This document shows positions 37,792 through 50,306 of a stretch of DNA of 64,000 nt, piece by piece. The position numbers were made by a program, and so were the translations under genes. The stretch's first letter is position 1. Each line of letters starts with the position of its first letter. Below the pieces are notes generated by a model that had not been told where the DNA came from, did no database searches, and was given only the letters and a program-made list of their open reading frames with translations. The stretch comes from Myxococcota bacterium (GTDB lineage: Bacteria; Myxococcota_C; UBA6777), in contig JAKLKB010000007.1 of the NCBI GenBank assembly GCA_023150835.1, positions 1 to 64,000 of the forward strand, given 5' to 3'.

Positions 37792-40700
37792 CTTGCTTCG
37801 TCCTCCAAAAACCACTGTAATCCTGAAAAACGCAAAGCAGGCCACAAGATCGGTAGCGCTTCAGCCGCTTGTTGCCAGCTTTCTCGCGAACGGATCTCAC
37901 AAGCCCGCAGCGCGTTGTGCAAACCTTTTTGCAAGCCTTTCCATTGATCTTCGAGACGTAAAGCGTACAGGCAGCCCATCCACAGTAGGTAATACACAAG
38001 GCTCGTCCATTCGGCTTCAAGCTGCGGATTGTGTTCTTGCATCAACGAAGGGATCATGTTGATCAAAAGCTCTTGTTCCCCAAGGGCCGACCAATGCGTC
38101 AGCATCTCACGAAGCACGCGCAGACTTTGCTCTAGCGCATCGGGCAACCGAAGTTGGATCGCGTATTCGACAGCCTTGAATTGCCAATAAAAGGCTTCTT
38201 TGGGGGCCGCTCCCTGTGAACAAAGCATCGCCACCACAGGAGCGATCGCGACAAGCTCCCGATATCCGCGAGATTGCAACATGGCTTGCGCAGCACGAAG
38301 CGCAAAAGGCGATTGTTCCTGCACAGACAAGGCTGATCGTGCGATATCCCGCAGTATCGGGAAAGAAAAAGCATAGCGTTCATCGTCTCCCCACGAACGC
38401 AACTGGAAAAAACGCAAGCGCAACAACTGATTGATCAGATCCAAGGTTTCAGTACGTTCCGATGCACACACCGCTTGGATCTCTTCGACAGAGAAAGGCT
38501 CGACCAAAAAGGCACAGCCACGCACAGGAACGATCAATTGCGGTGGCAACATCGCCATCCGACTCTCAAGCAACGGACGAATCGCAAGATCCGACGAAGA
38601 AAGTGTGTCCACCCCGTTGGCATCGGCAACCCGCATGAGTGGCTTCGCAGGGCTGTTTCTCCCCAGAGGATGGGGTTTTGCGTAATGGGAGAGGTCGGAT
38701 GAAGTTTGTTGCGTGTGCGTGTAAGTGTTCGTCGGAGACAGCACAGGAGCGTCGACTTCGGTGGTGGCGGGGTATCGGCGAAGATGGGGCGGTGGAGAAG
38801 AAAGCTTGTGTTGGGCCGAGAACGGGGCGGGGCTTTCTTGCAAGAAAGGTTGTTCGCTGGTATCCGCAAATCCCTCCGCACGAGAGGACTCTGCGTGCGA
38901 TGACGAAGCAAATACCGCACGTTGTGAAAGGTTCGATGAAGCCGATGTTTGCGATGACGAAGCAAATACCGCACGTTGCGAAAGGTTCGATGAAGCCGAT
39001 GTTTGCGATGACGAAGCAAATACCGCACGTTGTGGTGGTGGCGATGGGATCGACGTTTGTGATGGCGCAACAAACACCGAATGTTGTGGAGCGGGTGATG
39101 CGGTAGAGGGCGCAACCAAGGGGTTCTCCGAAGGATAGGGAGAAAGGGCATTCACGCCTGTTTGATCGCCTTCTTCATCCTCTTCCAAGGCGAGTTCCTG
39201 CCCGATGCCTTGTTCTGGCTTGTGTTGAGTGGCTTCCCGCCAAGCGATCTCTGCTCGCAGAGCTTCCAACATCGGCATCTTGGACATCACCATCGTCTGC
39301 TCAGAAGACGCCGCATCGACGGCATGTTGTTGTGTACGCGCCAACAAAGCCTGCCCGACGGGGCTTGCGGGATGGATGCCTCCTCCAGAAACGAGATCCT
39401 GCGACCACACACCGAGTCCACCCGAAGGGACATCACGCTGTGATGTACCCAGTCCACCCGAAGGGACATCACGCTGTGATGTACCCAGTCCACCCGAAGG
39501 GACATCGCGCTGTGATGTACCCAGTCCACCCGAAGGGACATCGCGCTGTGATGTACCCAGTCCACCCGAAGGGAGATCACGACGCTGCGCTGAAAGTCCT
39601 TTTGAAGCGGCATCTTTCGGATCTTCGATCTCCAGATCCAGTTCCAATTCCTCGATCTCTCCGGGCTGAAAGAACAAGGGCGGCAAGCTCATCGAAGGTT
39701 TTTGCTGCACAACCACAGCAGGCGAAGAGGACGGTTCACCCGAAACATCCGAAGACTCAGCCCGAACAGAAAACGAAGAGGACGGTTCACCCGAAACATC
39801 CGAAGACTCGGCCCGCGCAGGAGAAGGGAGCCGATCAGTGCTGTCTGGATCGCGATCGTGGCGGTTTGCCTTCCCGTACAGCCCACGCGAAGAAGACGCA
39901 CTATCGACATCCCCTTCGGAGGACAAGACCTTCGCCCTTTTTGTGGGTGGGGACTCGAAAGTTCGCTCTGTCACACGAGGGAGATTGTGTGGTGTCGAAT
40001 CGCTGTTGAGTTCAGAAAGAAGCTCTGCGTCTTCGGCTTGGGAGATCGCAAACAAACCATCTTGCGTGTGGCTTGCTTGTTCTGTAGCCCACGGATTCGG
40101 CTCCATCGTATGACGAGGCTTTTCGCGACGAGCAGACGCCTGCTTCTCGGATCTCGATGACGGCAGAGCCGCAGGATCGGGTGTATGCGACACCGCAGGC
40201 TCCGATCGCATCCCAGCCATCGGCGACGTATCGGCAGCGAATGGCGATTGAAGATCCAAAAGCGTGGCTTTTTCGGCCAACTTTCGGGCAGAAGAGGTCG
40301 CTACGGCAGAAGAGGTCGCTACGGCAGAAGAGGCCGCTGCGGCAGAAGAGGCCGCTGCGGATGCTTTGGTAAAGAGGGGCGGAGCGTTTTGCGAGAAAGA
40401 ATCGACATGAATGGTGGTGAGTTGTGGCCCTGTGACATCCGACTCAAGGGGGGGCAAGCTGGCGACAAGAGAAGAGGATTCGTCGTCTGTGAGCGTGCGC
40501 ACCAAAAGCTTACGGCGGGCATCGGCATCGGAAGTGGAAGTACGGTTGGAAGAGGGCAAGGAAGAGGGGGCGCGCTCAGAAACAGGAGAGAGTGAACGCT
40601 CAGAAACAGGAGAGGGTGAGACCATCTCTTCTTCAAAGAACAGATCAGACAATTGAAGAACTTGTGTTCCTTCGGAGAGAGGAGGTTGTGTGGTGGGCGC

Positions 40701-42518
40701 GGTTTCTTGTTGGGGTGTGGGTTGATCGGGGCGGGCTGTCCACGAAGGGTTGTCTTGTGTGGCGATCCCTACGGCGTGTTCGGCTTGTTGTAACCACCAT
40801 CCTTGGTGCAAAAACTCCAAAGTACGCAGGGGAACTCCATCACTCAAGCGACGTAGCTCTTGCATCGCTTCGGGGCGCGGCCAATGCCCATGAATCTGGG
40901 CCACCAAGGCTGTTTCTTCTTCTTCGGAGAGCGGAGGCAAGGCGATGCGCAACACGCGATCGTCTTGTGGCAAAACAAACCCCGCTTCGGCTTGGCGGCT
41001 GATCGCTCCAACCACCAACAAAGGCAACGAACCCTCTTCCAAAAAGAAAGACATCATCTTGCGCAGGATCAGCAACGAAGCCGCATCCGCATGGTGAAGA
41101 TCATCCAAGAACCAAGCCTGCGGCCCTTCGGCAAACAGATCCAACAACAACGGATACAGCAGGCCCCAGATCTCTTCGGAAGGTTGGCGCAGAGGGGGCA
41201 TCTCCATCGACGGGATATCGAGATGCTCGCGCATCAAAGGCAGGTAATGCGCCAAGATCTGGATACAAGGATCGTGTTGTAGCGCGGTCGGAAGATGAGG
41301 AAACAAACCGAGTAAAAACTCTGCAAGGCTCTGAAACGGCGCATGATGGGGGCGAAACGCCAAGTGGATCACATGATCTAAAGCGTGATGTGCTTGGCGG
41401 GTCATCTCTTCCAAAAACAGGCTCTTGCCGATGCCTGTAGAACCCGAAACCAACACCAAGCCGCCTTGGTGCTTGCGCGACAGCATCTCCAAACGCGCCT
41501 CGATCTCGGCCCGTTCGGGTTCGCGCCCCACCATATCGGGCAACCAATCCCCCACCATCGGAACGCTCGGAACCACCGACGCCGGCAACGACAACGCCAT
41601 CGCAGGGGCCGCTTTGTCTCCGAAAAAATCTTGGTACATCGGGCGCAACGCTGCCCACAAGGCTTTGGCGTTGACATAACGTTTCGTTGCGTCTTTTTGC
41701 ATACAGCGGTGGATCGCTTCGGCCATCAGCGGCGGAAGATCGGGGCAAAACGACGATATCGGCGGAGGTTCTTCTTCCAAGACGGCCATCGCGATCTCGT
41801 GCAAAGCCCGTCCCTTGACGGGGATCGGACGGCGATCCGCAAAACAGATGTACAAGATCACACCCAACGAATACAGATCGGCCCGCCCATCCAATCGCCC
41901 ACGTTCGACGATCTCGGGTGGGGCATACCCCAATGTCCCCAAGAATCCGGCATGTGTGACCATGCTGATATCGTGTCTGAGTTCACGGGCCAAACCAAAG
42001 TCCGCCAAAAAAGCCCGCTCATAGGTTCCATCCAACAAGATGTTGGCAGGCTTGAGATCTTGGTGAACCACCCGATGCGTGTGGATGTAATCCAGCGCCG
42101 AGATGATCTGCGCCATCAACGGCAACAACAAGCGTACCCGCCCCTCCGTCGTGTGGTTTCGCAACTGCTTTTGATAAAAGCTCCACAGATCCGTCCCTTC
42201 GATGTAGTCCATCACAAAAAAGGGGTAATCTTCGTGTTGACCGTAATCATGCACTGCAATCAAGTTCGGATGGCGCAGCTTGGAAAGTAGCCGAAACTCC
42301 CGCTCGAATCGCACACTCCACTTCTTGTCGTTGTTTTGTGGGCCTTGGTGCAACAGCTTGAGCGCGTAGGTCTGCCCTGCGCTGTTTTCCACTTGAAAGA
42401 CCGTCGCCATCCCTCCCCGACCGATCTCTCTGACGATGTGATAGCCGCCTATCTGCTCAAATGGGGGTTGATTTGCCAAGACTTCGGGCCTTTCCTTCGC
42501 AAAAGCGATCCTCGCCAA
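37788..42518 (-). CDS. Giant Ser/Thr protein kinase with AAA-type ATPase domain and repeat-rich linker
   Basis: [80 protein letters not shown] start. Confidence 0.93.
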   Translation of the reverse strand: MARIAFAKERPEVLANQPPFEQIGGYHIVREIGRGGMATVFQVENSAGQTYALKLLHQGPQNNDKKWSVRFEREFRLLSKLRHPNLIAVHDYGQHEDYPFFVMDYIEGTDLWSFYQKQLRNHTTEGRVRLLLPLMAQIISALDYIHTHRVVHQDLKPANILLDGTYERAFLADFGLARELRHDISMVTHAGFLGTLGYAPPEIVERGRLDGRADLYSLGVILYICFADRRPIPVKGRALHEIAMAVLEEEPPPISSFCPDLPPLMAEAIHRCMQKDATKRYVNAKALWAALRPMYQDFFGDKAAPAMALSLPASVVPSVPMVGDWLPDMVGREPERAEIEARLEMLSRKHQGGLVLVSGSTGIGKSLFLEEMTRQAHHALDHVIHLAFRPHHAPFQSLAEFLLGLFPHLPTALQHDPCIQILAHYLPLMREHLDIPSMEMPPLRQPSEEIWGLLYPLLLDLFAEGPQAWFLDDLHHADAASLLILRKMMSFFLEEGSLPLLVVGAISRQAEAGFVLPQDDRVLRIALPPLSEEEETALVAQIHGHWPRPEAMQELRRLSDGVPLRTLEFLHQGWWLQQAEHAVGIATQDNPSWTARPDQPTPQQETAPTTQPPLSEGTQVLQLSDLFFEEEMVSPSPVSERSLSPVSERAPSSLPSSNRTSTSDADARRKLLVRTLTDDESSSLVASLPPLESDVTGPQLTTIHVDSFSQNAPPLFTKASAAASSAAAASSAVATSSAVATSSARKLAEKATLLDLQSPFAADTSPMAGMRSEPAVSHTPDPAALPSSRSEKQASARREKPRHTMEPNPWATEQASHTQDGLFAISQAEDAELLSELNSDSTPHNLPRVTERTFESPPTKRAKVLSSEGDVDSASSSRGLYGKANRHDRDPDSTDRLPSPARAESSDVSGEPSSSFSVRAESSDVSGEPSSSPAVVVQQKPSMSLPPLFFQPGEIEELELDLEIEDPKDAASKGLSAQRRDLPSGGLGTSQRDVPSGGLGTSQRDVPSGGLGTSQRDVPSGGLGTSQRDVPSGGLGVWSQDLVSGGGIHPASPVGQALLARTQQHAVDAASSEQTMVMSKMPMLEALRAEIAWREATQHKPEQGIGQELALEEDEEGDQTGVNALSPYPSENPLVAPSTASPAPQHSVFVAPSQTSIPSPPPQRAVFASSSQTSASSNLSQRAVFASSSQTSASSNLSQRAVFASSSHAESSRAEGFADTSEQPFLQESPAPFSAQHKLSSPPPHLRRYPATTEVDAPVLSPTNTYTHTQQTSSDLSHYAKPHPLGRNSPAKPLMRVADANGVDTLSSSDLAIRPLLESRMAMLPPQLIVPVRGCAFLVEPFSVEEIQAVCASERTETLDLINQLLRLRFFQLRSWGDDERYAFSFPILRDIARSALSVQEQSPFALRAAQAMLQSRGYRELVAIAPVVAMLCSQGAAPKEAFYWQFKAVEYAIQLRLPDALEQSLRVLREMLTHWSALGEQELLINMIPSLMQEHNPQLEAEWTSLVYYLLWMGCLYALRLEDQWKGLQKGLHNALRACEIRSRESWQQAAEALPILWPALRFSGLQWFLEDEAR
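38897..39060 (-). repeat. 54-bp in-frame tandem repeat ([18 protein letters not shown]), ~3 copies, in kinase linker
   Basis: gatgacgaagcaaataccgcacgttgtgaaaggttcgatgaagccgatgtttgc repeated. Confidence 0.9.
39410..39590 (-). repeat. 36-bp in-frame tandem repeat ([12 protein letters not shown]), ~5 copies, in kinase linker
   Basis: gtccacccgaagggacatcacgctgtgatgtaccca repeated. Confidence 0.95.
40288..40362 (-). repeat. 18-bp in-frame tandem repeat (Ala/Ser/Val-rich), ~4 copies, in kinase linker
   Basis: gcagaagaggtcgctacg / gcagaagaggccgctgcg repeated. Confidence 0.9.
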
Positions 42519-42892
42519 GCCACCTGATTCTGCGTGATACCTCTTCCTTGTTCCTGTCTTTGGGATGCTGTTCTCTGCGCTTCGTCACATACCGCGCATT
42601 TTATGACAAAAGCAAAGAACGGCGCAACATTCATCTCGACATCGTGCCAAATTCCTGCACCACACAAGACCGCGCCCCCCCCCCAACGCATCTCTACGCA
42701 AGGCACACCAAAAGCCTTGCCAAACAAAAAACCTTCGCTATCATGCAATCCTTACTGTTCGCCCGTACAGGCGAAGACACTTCACACAAAGCCCGAAACC
42801 ACAAGGCTTTTCGACAAGATCGAACGCTTGCTTGGCAGACAACGCAACCCACGCTTTCTTTGCAGACAACGCACGCCAAAAGGTACGAAGAC

Positions 42893-45800
42893 ATGGCCCA
42901 AGACCGCATTGTGATACGCGGCGCACGCGAACACAACCTCAAAAACATTGACGTGGATATCCCACGCGATCAACTGGTCGTGATCACGGGGCTGAGTGGT
43001 AGCGGCAAAAGCTCACTCGCCTTTGACACGATCTACGCGGAAGGACAACGGCGCTACGTCGAGTCGTTGTCTGCTTACGCACGCCAATTCCTTCCGCAGA
43101 TGAACAAGCCCGATGTCGATCTGATCGAAGGGCTGAGTCCAGCGATCTCGATCGAACAAAAGACGACGCACCGAAACCCCCGTTCTACGGTCGGAACCGT
43201 CACGGAGATCTACGATTATCTGCGCCTATTGTACGCACGCATCGGCGTTCCGCATTGCTTTCGGACAGGACTCCCGATCCAAGGCCAAACCACCGAGCAG
43301 ATGGTGGATCGGCTGATCGCGCTCGAAGAAGGTACGCGGATCGTGGTGCTTGCACCTGTTGTGCGCGGTCGCAAGGGCGAATACCGCAAAGAACTCGATC
43401 AATTTCGCCGAGATGGTTTTGTGCGCGTGCGGATCGATGGCAAAACATTCGAGCTATCGGACGAGATCGAGATCGACAAAAACAAAAAGCACGATATCGA
43501 TATCTACATCGACCGCCTCTCGATCCGCGAAGGTGTGCGCAGCCGCCTCGCAGACTCGATCGAAACAGCCCTAAAACTCGGCGAAGGCGTCCTCAAGATC
43601 CTATTTCAAGATGAAAGCGAGTGGCTGTTGAGCCAACACCACGCTTGCATGATGTGCGGGATGTCGTTTCCCGAGATCACCCCACAGATGTTTTCGTTCA
43701 ATTCTCCACAAGGAGCCTGCCCAACCTGCGATGGCATCGGCTTTGAGTCCTACATCGATCCCGACCTTGTGATCCCGAACCCCCGCCTTTCGATCGCCCA
43801 AGGAGCGATCGCGATCTATGGACGCAGCAAAGACTCTCGCATGGGCCAAGTGATCGAAGATATCTGCAAAGCCTACGGCGGCGATATCGAACTTCCCTTC
43901 GAGGAACTTGACGAAGATATCCGCAATCTTTTGCTGCACGGAAGCGGAAACAACAAGCCCAAACGCGGGCGAGGCCGAAGCGCCCCAAGCACCCGATGGT
44001 TCGAGGGGATCATCCCGATGCTTGAGCGTACCCTCCGAGAATCGGACTCCGAAGAGCGCAAAGAAGGCATCGAACCTTATACCCGACAACGGCCCTGTGA
44101 GACCTGCAAAGGAAACCGACTGCGCAAAGAAAGCATGCACATCCTTGTCGGCAAAAAAGATATCGCCGCGATCACCCAACTCGCGATCCGCGAAGCACTC
44201 GACTTTTTCGACCACCTCCAACTCTCCACCCGCGACGAAGAGATCGCCCGCCGCATCCTCAAAGAGATCCGCGAACGCTTGCGTTTTCTCGTCGATGTCG
44301 GCCTTGACTACCTTTCCCTCGCACGCACCGCAGGCACACTCTCGGGCGGCGAAGCCCAGCGCATCCGCCTCGCAACGCAGATCGGTTCTTCTCTGACAGG
44401 CGTGTTGTACGTCCTCGACGAGCCTTCGATCGGCCTCCATCCACGCGACAACAACCGCCTGATCCGCACGCTGACCCATCTACGCGATCTCGGAAATACG
44501 GTGCTGGTCGTCGAACACGACGAAGAGACCATGCGTTACGCCGATCACTTGATCGATATGGGTCCGGGCGCAGGAGTTCATGGTGGTGCGATCATCGCCC
44601 AAGGCCCCGTTGCATCCGTGATCAACGACCCCAACAGCCTTACAGGGCAATACCTTTCGGGAGCCCGCAGTATCGAGATCCCAACCAAACGAAGGAATGG
44701 CTCAGGTCGGATGCTCTCGATACGCGGCGCTTTTCATAACAACCTCAAGCAACTCAACGTCGATCTCCCCCTTGGGATGCTGATCTGCGTCACAGGCGTA
44801 TCGGGATCTGGAAAGTCCAGCCTAATCATCGACACCCTTTATCGCTACACCGCGCTCCATCTTCACGGCTCACGTGGCCGCCTCGGTGAAGTCGAGTCCA
44901 TCGAAGGACTCGAACACATCGACAAAGTCATCAACATCGATCAATCCCCCATCGGTCGTACTCCGCGCTCCAACCCCGCCACCTACGTCGATCTCTTTGG
45001 GCCGATCCGCCAGCTCTTTACGCAGCTTCCCGAGTCCAAGGTGCGCGGCTACGCCGCAGGTCGTTTCTCCTTTAACGTCCCGGGTGGGCGATGCGAATCC
45101 TGCGAAGGGGCGGGCGTGATCCGTATCGAGATGCACTTTCTCCCCGATGTCTTCGTCACTTGCGAAGCCTGCCGAGGACAACGCTTCAACCGCGAAACAC
45201 TCGATGTCAAATACAAAGGCAAGCATATCTCCGAAGTCCTCGACATGAGCGTCGAAGAGGCCCTCGAATTTTTCAACGCACAACCCCCGATACGCCGCCG
45301 CCTTGAAACACTCCATGACGTCGGGCTCGACTACATCAAACTCGGTCAAGCCGCCACCACGCTTTCCGGCGGCGAAGCCCAACGCATCAAACTCTCCAAA
45401 GAACTTTCCCGCCGCTCCACAGGCAATACCCTTTACATCCTCGACGAACCCACTACGGGACTCCACTTTGAGGATATCAAGCGCCTGCTCACCGTCCTCC
45501 ATCGCCTCGTAGACAACGGCAATACCGTGATCGTCATTGAGCATCAACTTGATGTGATCAAGACAGCTGACTGGATCATCGATATCGGACCCGAAGGCGG
45601 CGCACGCGGCGGTGAACTCGTCGCTGCCGGAACCCCCGACACGATCGCACAACACCCCTCCAGTCACACAGGCCGCTTTCTCAAAGACCTTCTCCGTCCC
45701 TCTACCACCACCACCAACGGCACGCACAAACCACCTGACCATGCCTCCTCCACCCCAACAAACATCACCTTGATAAACAACAACGCGGCATCCACCGACA

Positions 45801-46066
45801 AGCTCAACGCTCTTTCCGACAAGATCGCCACATCCACCGACAAGATCGCCACGTCCACCGACAAGATCGCCACGTCCACCGACAAGATCACCACGTCCAC
45901 CGACAAGATCGCCACGTCCACCGACAAGATCACCACGTCCACCGACAAGATCGCCACTTCCACCGAAAAGATCACCGCATCCACCGAGGAAGCCCCCACC
46001 GTTGCAACCCTCCCGACAGAAGCGATGGCTCCAAAACGCGCACCACGAAAAAGAAAGGCGATCTGA
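42893..46066 (+). CDS. uvrA: Excinuclease ABC subunit A with C-terminal repeat tail
   Basis: [60 protein letters not shown]; zinc-finger CMMCG..; [11 protein letters not shown] twice; tail (DKIATST)n. Confidence 0.97.
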   Translation: MAQDRIVIRGAREHNLKNIDVDIPRDQLVVITGLSGSGKSSLAFDTIYAEGQRRYVESLSAYARQFLPQMNKPDVDLIEGLSPAISIEQKTTHRNPRSTVGTVTEIYDYLRLLYARIGVPHCFRTGLPIQGQTTEQMVDRLIALEEGTRIVVLAPVVRGRKGEYRKELDQFRRDGFVRVRIDGKTFELSDEIEIDKNKKHDIDIYIDRLSIREGVRSRLADSIETALKLGEGVLKILFQDESEWLLSQHHACMMCGMSFPEITPQMFSFNSPQGACPTCDGIGFESYIDPDLVIPNPRLSIAQGAIAIYGRSKDSRMGQVIEDICKAYGGDIELPFEELDEDIRNLLLHGSGNNKPKRGRGRSAPSTRWFEGIIPMLERTLRESDSEERKEGIEPYTRQRPCETCKGNRLRKESMHILVGKKDIAAITQLAIREALDFFDHLQLSTRDEEIARRILKEIRERLRFLVDVGLDYLSLARTAGTLSGGEAQRIRLATQIGSSLTGVLYVLDEPSIGLHPRDNNRLIRTLTHLRDLGNTVLVVEHDEETMRYADHLIDMGPGAGVHGGAIIAQGPVASVINDPNSLTGQYLSGARSIEIPTKRRNGSGRMLSIRGAFHNNLKQLNVDLPLGMLICVTGVSGSGKSSLIIDTLYRYTALHLHGSRGRLGEVESIEGLEHIDKVINIDQSPIGRTPRSNPATYVDLFGPIRQLFTQLPESKVRGYAAGRFSFNVPGGRCESCEGAGVIRIEMHFLPDVFVTCEACRGQRFNRETLDVKYKGKHISEVLDMSVEEALEFFNAQPPIRRRLETLHDVGLDYIKLGQAATTLSGGEAQRIKLSKELSRRSTGNTLYILDEPTTGLHFEDIKRLLTVLHRLVDNGNTVIVIEHQLDVIKTADWIIDIGPEGGARGGELVAAGTPDTIAQHPSSHTGRFLKDLLRPSTTTTNGTHKPPDHASSTPTNITLINNNAASTDKLNALSDKIATSTDKIATSTDKIATSTDKITTSTDKIATSTDKITTSTDKIATSTEKITASTEEAPTVATLPTEAMAPKRAPRKRKAI
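45818..45985 (+). repeat. 21-bp in-frame tandem repeat (DKIATST), ~8 copies, at the UvrA C-terminus
   Basis: gacaagatcgccacgtccacc repeated. Confidence 0.95.
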
Positions 46067-46908
46067 TGGTTTTTGCTTATGTGTTGACGTTGCTTGCAGG
46101 CTTTGGGATCTTCATGGGAAAAGGATTGCAAAAACGGGGAGTTCGAGATCTTCCGCCGATATCTTTGCGTTGGCCTGTGTTGCGGTTGTTTTTGCGCAAT
46201 CCGTTTTGGGGGGGGGGGTTTGCGCTGGAAATGTTCTGCTCGGTGTTGTCGATCGTTGCGATCGGGATGATACCGATATCGATCTACCAGCCCCTGCTTG
46301 CGACCGGCTTGATCGCGCTTGTGGTGTACGATCGCATCGTCTTGCGCGATCCCACCGCACCGCACGAATGGCTCGGACTTGCGTTGCTCGCTTCGGGTGC
46401 GATCTTGATGGCCGCCACGCTCCAAAAAGGCCCCGACCTCTTCCGCGCCACCCGTTTGTTTGTTGCGTTTGGCTTACTCGTTTTCCTGCTTGGATTCCTT
46501 GAATTTTTGTTTCGCCGACGATGGTGGCTTGAGCTTTCAACAGGTATGATGTCAGGCACCTGCTTTTCGCTCTCCACCATCGCGATGCGTGCTGCGCATC
46601 TCAGCGCTCAACAAGGCGCACACAAGGCTTGGATCGTCGCGGGTGCAAGCGTGAGCTTGATGTGGGCCATCTTCGGATTTTTTCTACAAACGCGCGGCCT
46701 CCGTGTCGGACGAGCTGTACCCATCGTCACTTACGACTCGCTTTGCGCGTGTACGGTATCGATCCTCGTTGGATTGTTTGCCTTTGACGAACCCTTCCCC
46801 ACGTCTCCCCTTCCCCTTTTCTTACGAACCGCTGCACTTGCGTTGATCTTCTTGGGCGTCCCGCTTCTCGCAAAGCAACAAGCCCAACTCAACCAAGCCG
46901 CTCTCTAA
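46066..46908 (+). CDS. DMT/EamA-like multi-pass transporter
   Basis: Multiple TM segments; DMT-like ISIYQPLLATGLIALVVYDRIVL...EWLGLALLASGAIL; TGATG overlap with uvrA stop. Confidence 0.7.
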   Translation: MVFAYVLTLLAGFGIFMGKGLQKRGVRDLPPISLRWPVLRLFLRNPFWGGGFALEMFCSVLSIVAIGMIPISIYQPLLATGLIALVVYDRIVLRDPTAPHEWLGLALLASGAILMAATLQKGPDLFRATRLFVAFGLLVFLLGFLEFLFRRRWWLELSTGMMSGTCFSLSTIAMRAAHLSAQQGAHKAWIVAGASVSLMWAIFGFFLQTRGLRVGRAVPIVTYDSLCACTVSILVGLFAFDEPFPTSPLPLFLRTAALALIFLGVPLLAKQQAQLNQAAL

Positions 46909-46919
46909 TCCCACAAGGA

Positions 46920-48503
46920 TCAGGGGAATCCCCCGCACTTGGCCTTGCAGGACTTCGGGAAAAGACCGGGAATCAAACCATCGCAACACTTCGGCGCTGC
47001 GGGATCTTTGCAATCGGCATCCGAAACACAAGAGCCACTGCCGCCACCACACAACAACGCAGCGGTGGGATCGCTCCCTGCGATGCACATCTTTTGAAGA
47101 CCAAAGAAGTCGCAGCACTTGTCGCCAGAGTTCGGACAATCCGAATCGGTCTTACAACCGCCACCTGTGCTTGCGGGGCATTGGCCTTTGGGAACGCACT
47201 GGGCTTGACCGCCAAACAGCTCACAGCAGTCTTGTGTGTTGGCATCGCAGGCAGGGCTGCACTTGGCCGAAGCACAGGCGCTCGCGGTGCATTGGAGCGT
47301 GGTGGTATTGCAGCAGGTTCCGGGCTGACAGGCTTGGGGACAAGGGCCGCTGCTACCGCCTTTGCATTGACCATCTTTGGGATCGCAAGCTTGACCGGTG
47401 GGACAGGTTTTTCCGGCGCATTTGTTGTCTTCGCAGATGTACGTGACGTTGTTGCAGATCTTGGGAGCTTGGCAGTCTTGGTTTCCGCAACACTCTTGAC
47501 AAGCACCTGTATTGGCGCAGCACTTGGTCCCTGCGGTCGTGCATTTCACTCCCAAGCAAGGGCAAAAACCGAGGATCGGTTTGCAGTACTTGTTGGTGCC
47601 GTCAAAGAAGCAGGTGTAGTTGGCGGTGTCGCTGCATTGGCCTTGTTGCGCACCGCGATTGGCTCCACAGTCCTCCGCACAAAACTTGTTGCCTTTTTCG
47701 TCGGTGACGCAAAGCCCGTCAAGACCGCATTCTTCCTTGCGTGTGCAAGTCTGACAATACGCCACTTTCGGGATGCACTGGCAATTGTTGCTTGGATCGG
47801 GCGTTTGACCTGCTTGGCAATTGGCCGAAGCGCAAGGGCGCGGGCAATTGCCTTGGGCATCAGGCTTTTCTCCGCCCGGGCAGACTTTATCCGCGAGGCA
47901 CTTTCCTGAAGTCCCGTCGCACTTTTCACCAACACCACACTCACAAGGCTTGTCTGCACAAAGGTTTTTGTCACAGCGTTTGATCAACGAGGTGGAGCAA
48001 TTCGCAGTAGCCGAACAAAGAGACGAGGCCGTCCCGCAGTCCGCATCCACCAAACAAGGAACACAGCGACCTGTGGTCACGTCACACTTGAGCGCACCCG
48101 GACAGGGGTTCTTGGCGTCACAAGTCGGCGCGCAACAGCCCGCTGTACAAGTCTCCCCGTTAGCGCAGTCGCTAAAGTTTGCGCAAGGCTTGAGCGTTCC
48201 ACAAACGCCGCTATTTTCGGGGGCTTGCTCGGTTGGTCCGCCATCGTTGGTGGATTTTTCGGTATTTGTCGTGGCTTGGCAATCGCCGCTCACGCACTTC
48301 TTGCCATTCTCGCAGTCCACGTCCGTTGTACAGGTCGCCAACTTCACGCATTTTTGGCTCTTGCAAAAAAAGCCCGTCTTGCAATCATTGTTTTTTTCGC
48401 ATTCGGGCTTGTTTCCGCCATCGCAGGCCCACATCAAGCTCGGAAACAAAAACGCCCCCAACAACAACCAACGCAAAAACATCTGACTTCCATTCACACG
48501 CAT
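46920..48503 (-). CDS. Cys-rich predicted lipoprotein
   Basis: FLRWLLLGAFLFPSLMWACDGG lipobox; repeated CxxxxDCxxGxxCxxxxC modules. Confidence 0.82.
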   Translation of the reverse strand: MRVNGSQMFLRWLLLGAFLFPSLMWACDGGNKPECEKNNDCKTGFFCKSQKCVKLATCTTDVDCENGKKCVSGDCQATTNTEKSTNDGGPTEQAPENSGVCGTLKPCANFSDCANGETCTAGCCAPTCDAKNPCPGALKCDVTTGRCVPCLVDADCGTASSLCSATANCSTSLIKRCDKNLCADKPCECGVGEKCDGTSGKCLADKVCPGGEKPDAQGNCPRPCASANCQAGQTPDPSNNCQCIPKVAYCQTCTRKEECGLDGLCVTDEKGNKFCAEDCGANRGAQQGQCSDTANYTCFFDGTNKYCKPILGFCPCLGVKCTTAGTKCCANTGACQECCGNQDCQAPKICNNVTYICEDNKCAGKTCPTGQACDPKDGQCKGGSSGPCPQACQPGTCCNTTTLQCTASACASAKCSPACDANTQDCCELFGGQAQCVPKGQCPASTGGGCKTDSDCPNSGDKCCDFFGLQKMCIAGSDPTAALLCGGGSGSCVSDADCKDPAAPKCCDGLIPGLFPKSCKAKCGGFP

Positions 48504-48872
48504 CGAACTCCCTCCGATCCTTCTCTCTACACAAATAAGTTACACATCGAACCTTTATACAAACCAACAGGTTACACATCTCGTTCGCACAAAACAAGTT
48601 CGCACAAACCGATCTCGCACAAATCAAACCTTACCACACCTTCTTGACAACACAAACCAAACCTTACCTGTTTTTTTGTTTTTCTCCGTCCTGTCGGACG
48701 TTACGAAACACAACATTCCATTACAAGATCGCTGCGCGGCTTGTAGCATAAGCCGCACAACTGCGCAAGTACAAACAAAGAACACCAAACGGTTTTTTGA
48801 TATAACACACGTTCAAAGAAAAAGAAAAGAAGAAAATGCAAGCAGGCGAGGATTTGCAAGAACGGCAGGAGG

Positions 48873-50306
48873 TCAGGGGCAGGTGGTCGCACAATAGCGC
48901 CGCATCTGGCCTGAGAGGGTTTTGGTGCAACACGAAGTGGGAACGAAGCCGCCGATCTTTGGGCAATCCGAATCGGAAGCGCAAGGCTCGCAGTTGCGTC
49001 CCAAGCCCGCAGCAACGCAGGTTTGACCAGCACAGCACTCGCTATCGGACGAGCAAGATCCCAAAGGATCGGATAATTTGCAGTTTCGGACGGGTGGCCC
49101 ACAGGTGCCGTTGTTGCAGACCAGTCCGCTGCCACCGCAATCGGCGTCCGAACAACAGGCGCGACAAGCGCTGAGGTTCACGCAACACTTGGTTCCGCCG
49201 CTACATGGGGGATTACAGCCCCCCCCGCTGGTTTTGCAGGTGAAGCTTTGGAGATCGCAAGTGGACAAAGGGCAGTGGCTGTCTTGGCAACAATCGTGGC
49301 ATTGGCCGTCTTTTGGGCAGCAATAAAGACCCGAGGGGCATTGGCGGCCCGCGCATTTGTCGAGGCTACAAGAGCCGCTTGTGGGGACGCATTGACGGCC
49401 ATAATCGCCGAGGACTTTGCATGTAAAGCCCGAGGGGCAAGAGTTGACGGTGCATTCTCGTGTGCAAAACTTGGAACCACCGCCAAGATCATTGCATGCG
49501 TTTCCATCGCCGCAGTCGGCGGCTTTTTGGCAGGGATCACAGATCTTGCTGCTTCCGCAGGGCGTACAAGAGCCGTCTTCGTTGCAGCAGTCACCGCTTT
49601 TGGGGCATCCTTTGATCGGCAAGCATCCGGGAGTTTTGCACTTTCCATCGTTGGGATCGCAGCGTTGATCAGCGGGACAGGTCACGCCATCACAGACAGG
49701 GATACATTGATCTTTGTCGTTGCACTTTTGGCCTGTGGGACACTTGCAAGGTGTGGTTCCGCCCTTGCATCGGAAGGTTTGGGGATCGCATTTTTGCCCC
49801 GTGATCGGGCATTCGGCGTCGGACAAACATTGGATGCAAAACCCGGTGGCTCCGCAGCGTGGAGCTTCTTTGGGGCATGAACTATCCCGCAAACAGACGC
49901 AGATATTGCGCGAAGCATCGCAGATCAAGCCGGGTTTGCAGTCTTCTCGAACCGTGCAATTTTCCCCAGTATCCGCTCCATCGGGGTTTTGTTCTGTGTT
50001 GGTGGTTTGTTCGGGAGTGACTTCTGTTCCGCCATCAGCGGGAGAAGGCTCGCGTCCACACAGGCCCCCTTGAAGACACGGTCGACAGCAATTGTCGGTG
50101 TCGCAAAACTCGTTGTTGGCGCAGTCGGCGTTTTTTCCGCACGAGACTCCGCAGGTGTTGGGGCGAGGGATACAAGCCCCTTTGTCGACGTCGCAGATCT
50201 CGTTGGCTGCGCACTTTGGACAGGCGGTTTTGGGCGGATCTTTTTGACATCCCGCCCCCCAAAAAAGACCGAACAAGATGAAACCACAAAGTAGAATCTT
50301 ACGCAT
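48873..50306 (-). CDS. Cys-rich predicted lipoprotein, paralogous to 46920..48503
   Basis: MRKILLCGFILFGLFWGAGCQKDPPKTACPKCAANEICDVDKGAC lipobox and Cys modules; ORF extension to 50546 runs into repeat copy 5, so the shorter start is chosen. Confidence 0.82.
   Translation of the reverse strand: MRKILLCGFILFGLFWGAGCQKDPPKTACPKCAANEICDVDKGACIPRPNTCGVSCGKNADCANNEFCDTDNCCRPCLQGGLCGREPSPADGGTEVTPEQTTNTEQNPDGADTGENCTVREDCKPGLICDASRNICVCLRDSSCPKEAPRCGATGFCIQCLSDAECPITGQKCDPQTFRCKGGTTPCKCPTGQKCNDKDQCIPVCDGVTCPADQRCDPNDGKCKTPGCLPIKGCPKSGDCCNEDGSCTPCGSSKICDPCQKAADCGDGNACNDLGGGSKFCTRECTVNSCPSGFTCKVLGDYGRQCVPTSGSCSLDKCAGRQCPSGLYCCPKDGQCHDCCQDSHCPLSTCDLQSFTCKTSGGGCNPPCSGGTKCCVNLSACRACCSDADCGGSGLVCNNGTCGPPVRNCKLSDPLGSCSSDSECCAGQTCVAAGLGRNCEPCASDSDCPKIGGFVPTSCCTKTLSGQMRRYCATTCP

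Noticed and set aside
42461-42892. N-terminal extension of the UvrA ORF to 42461
   Set aside because: Overlaps the divergent kinase start and lacks similarity to UvrA, whose conserved start is [18 protein letters not shown] at 42893.
47094-47909. 271-aa hydrophobic ORF antisense to the Cys-rich lipoprotein
   Set aside because: Ala/Leu-rich composition is the expected antisense of Cys/Gly/Lys-rich codons; the minus strand has signal peptide and Cys modules.
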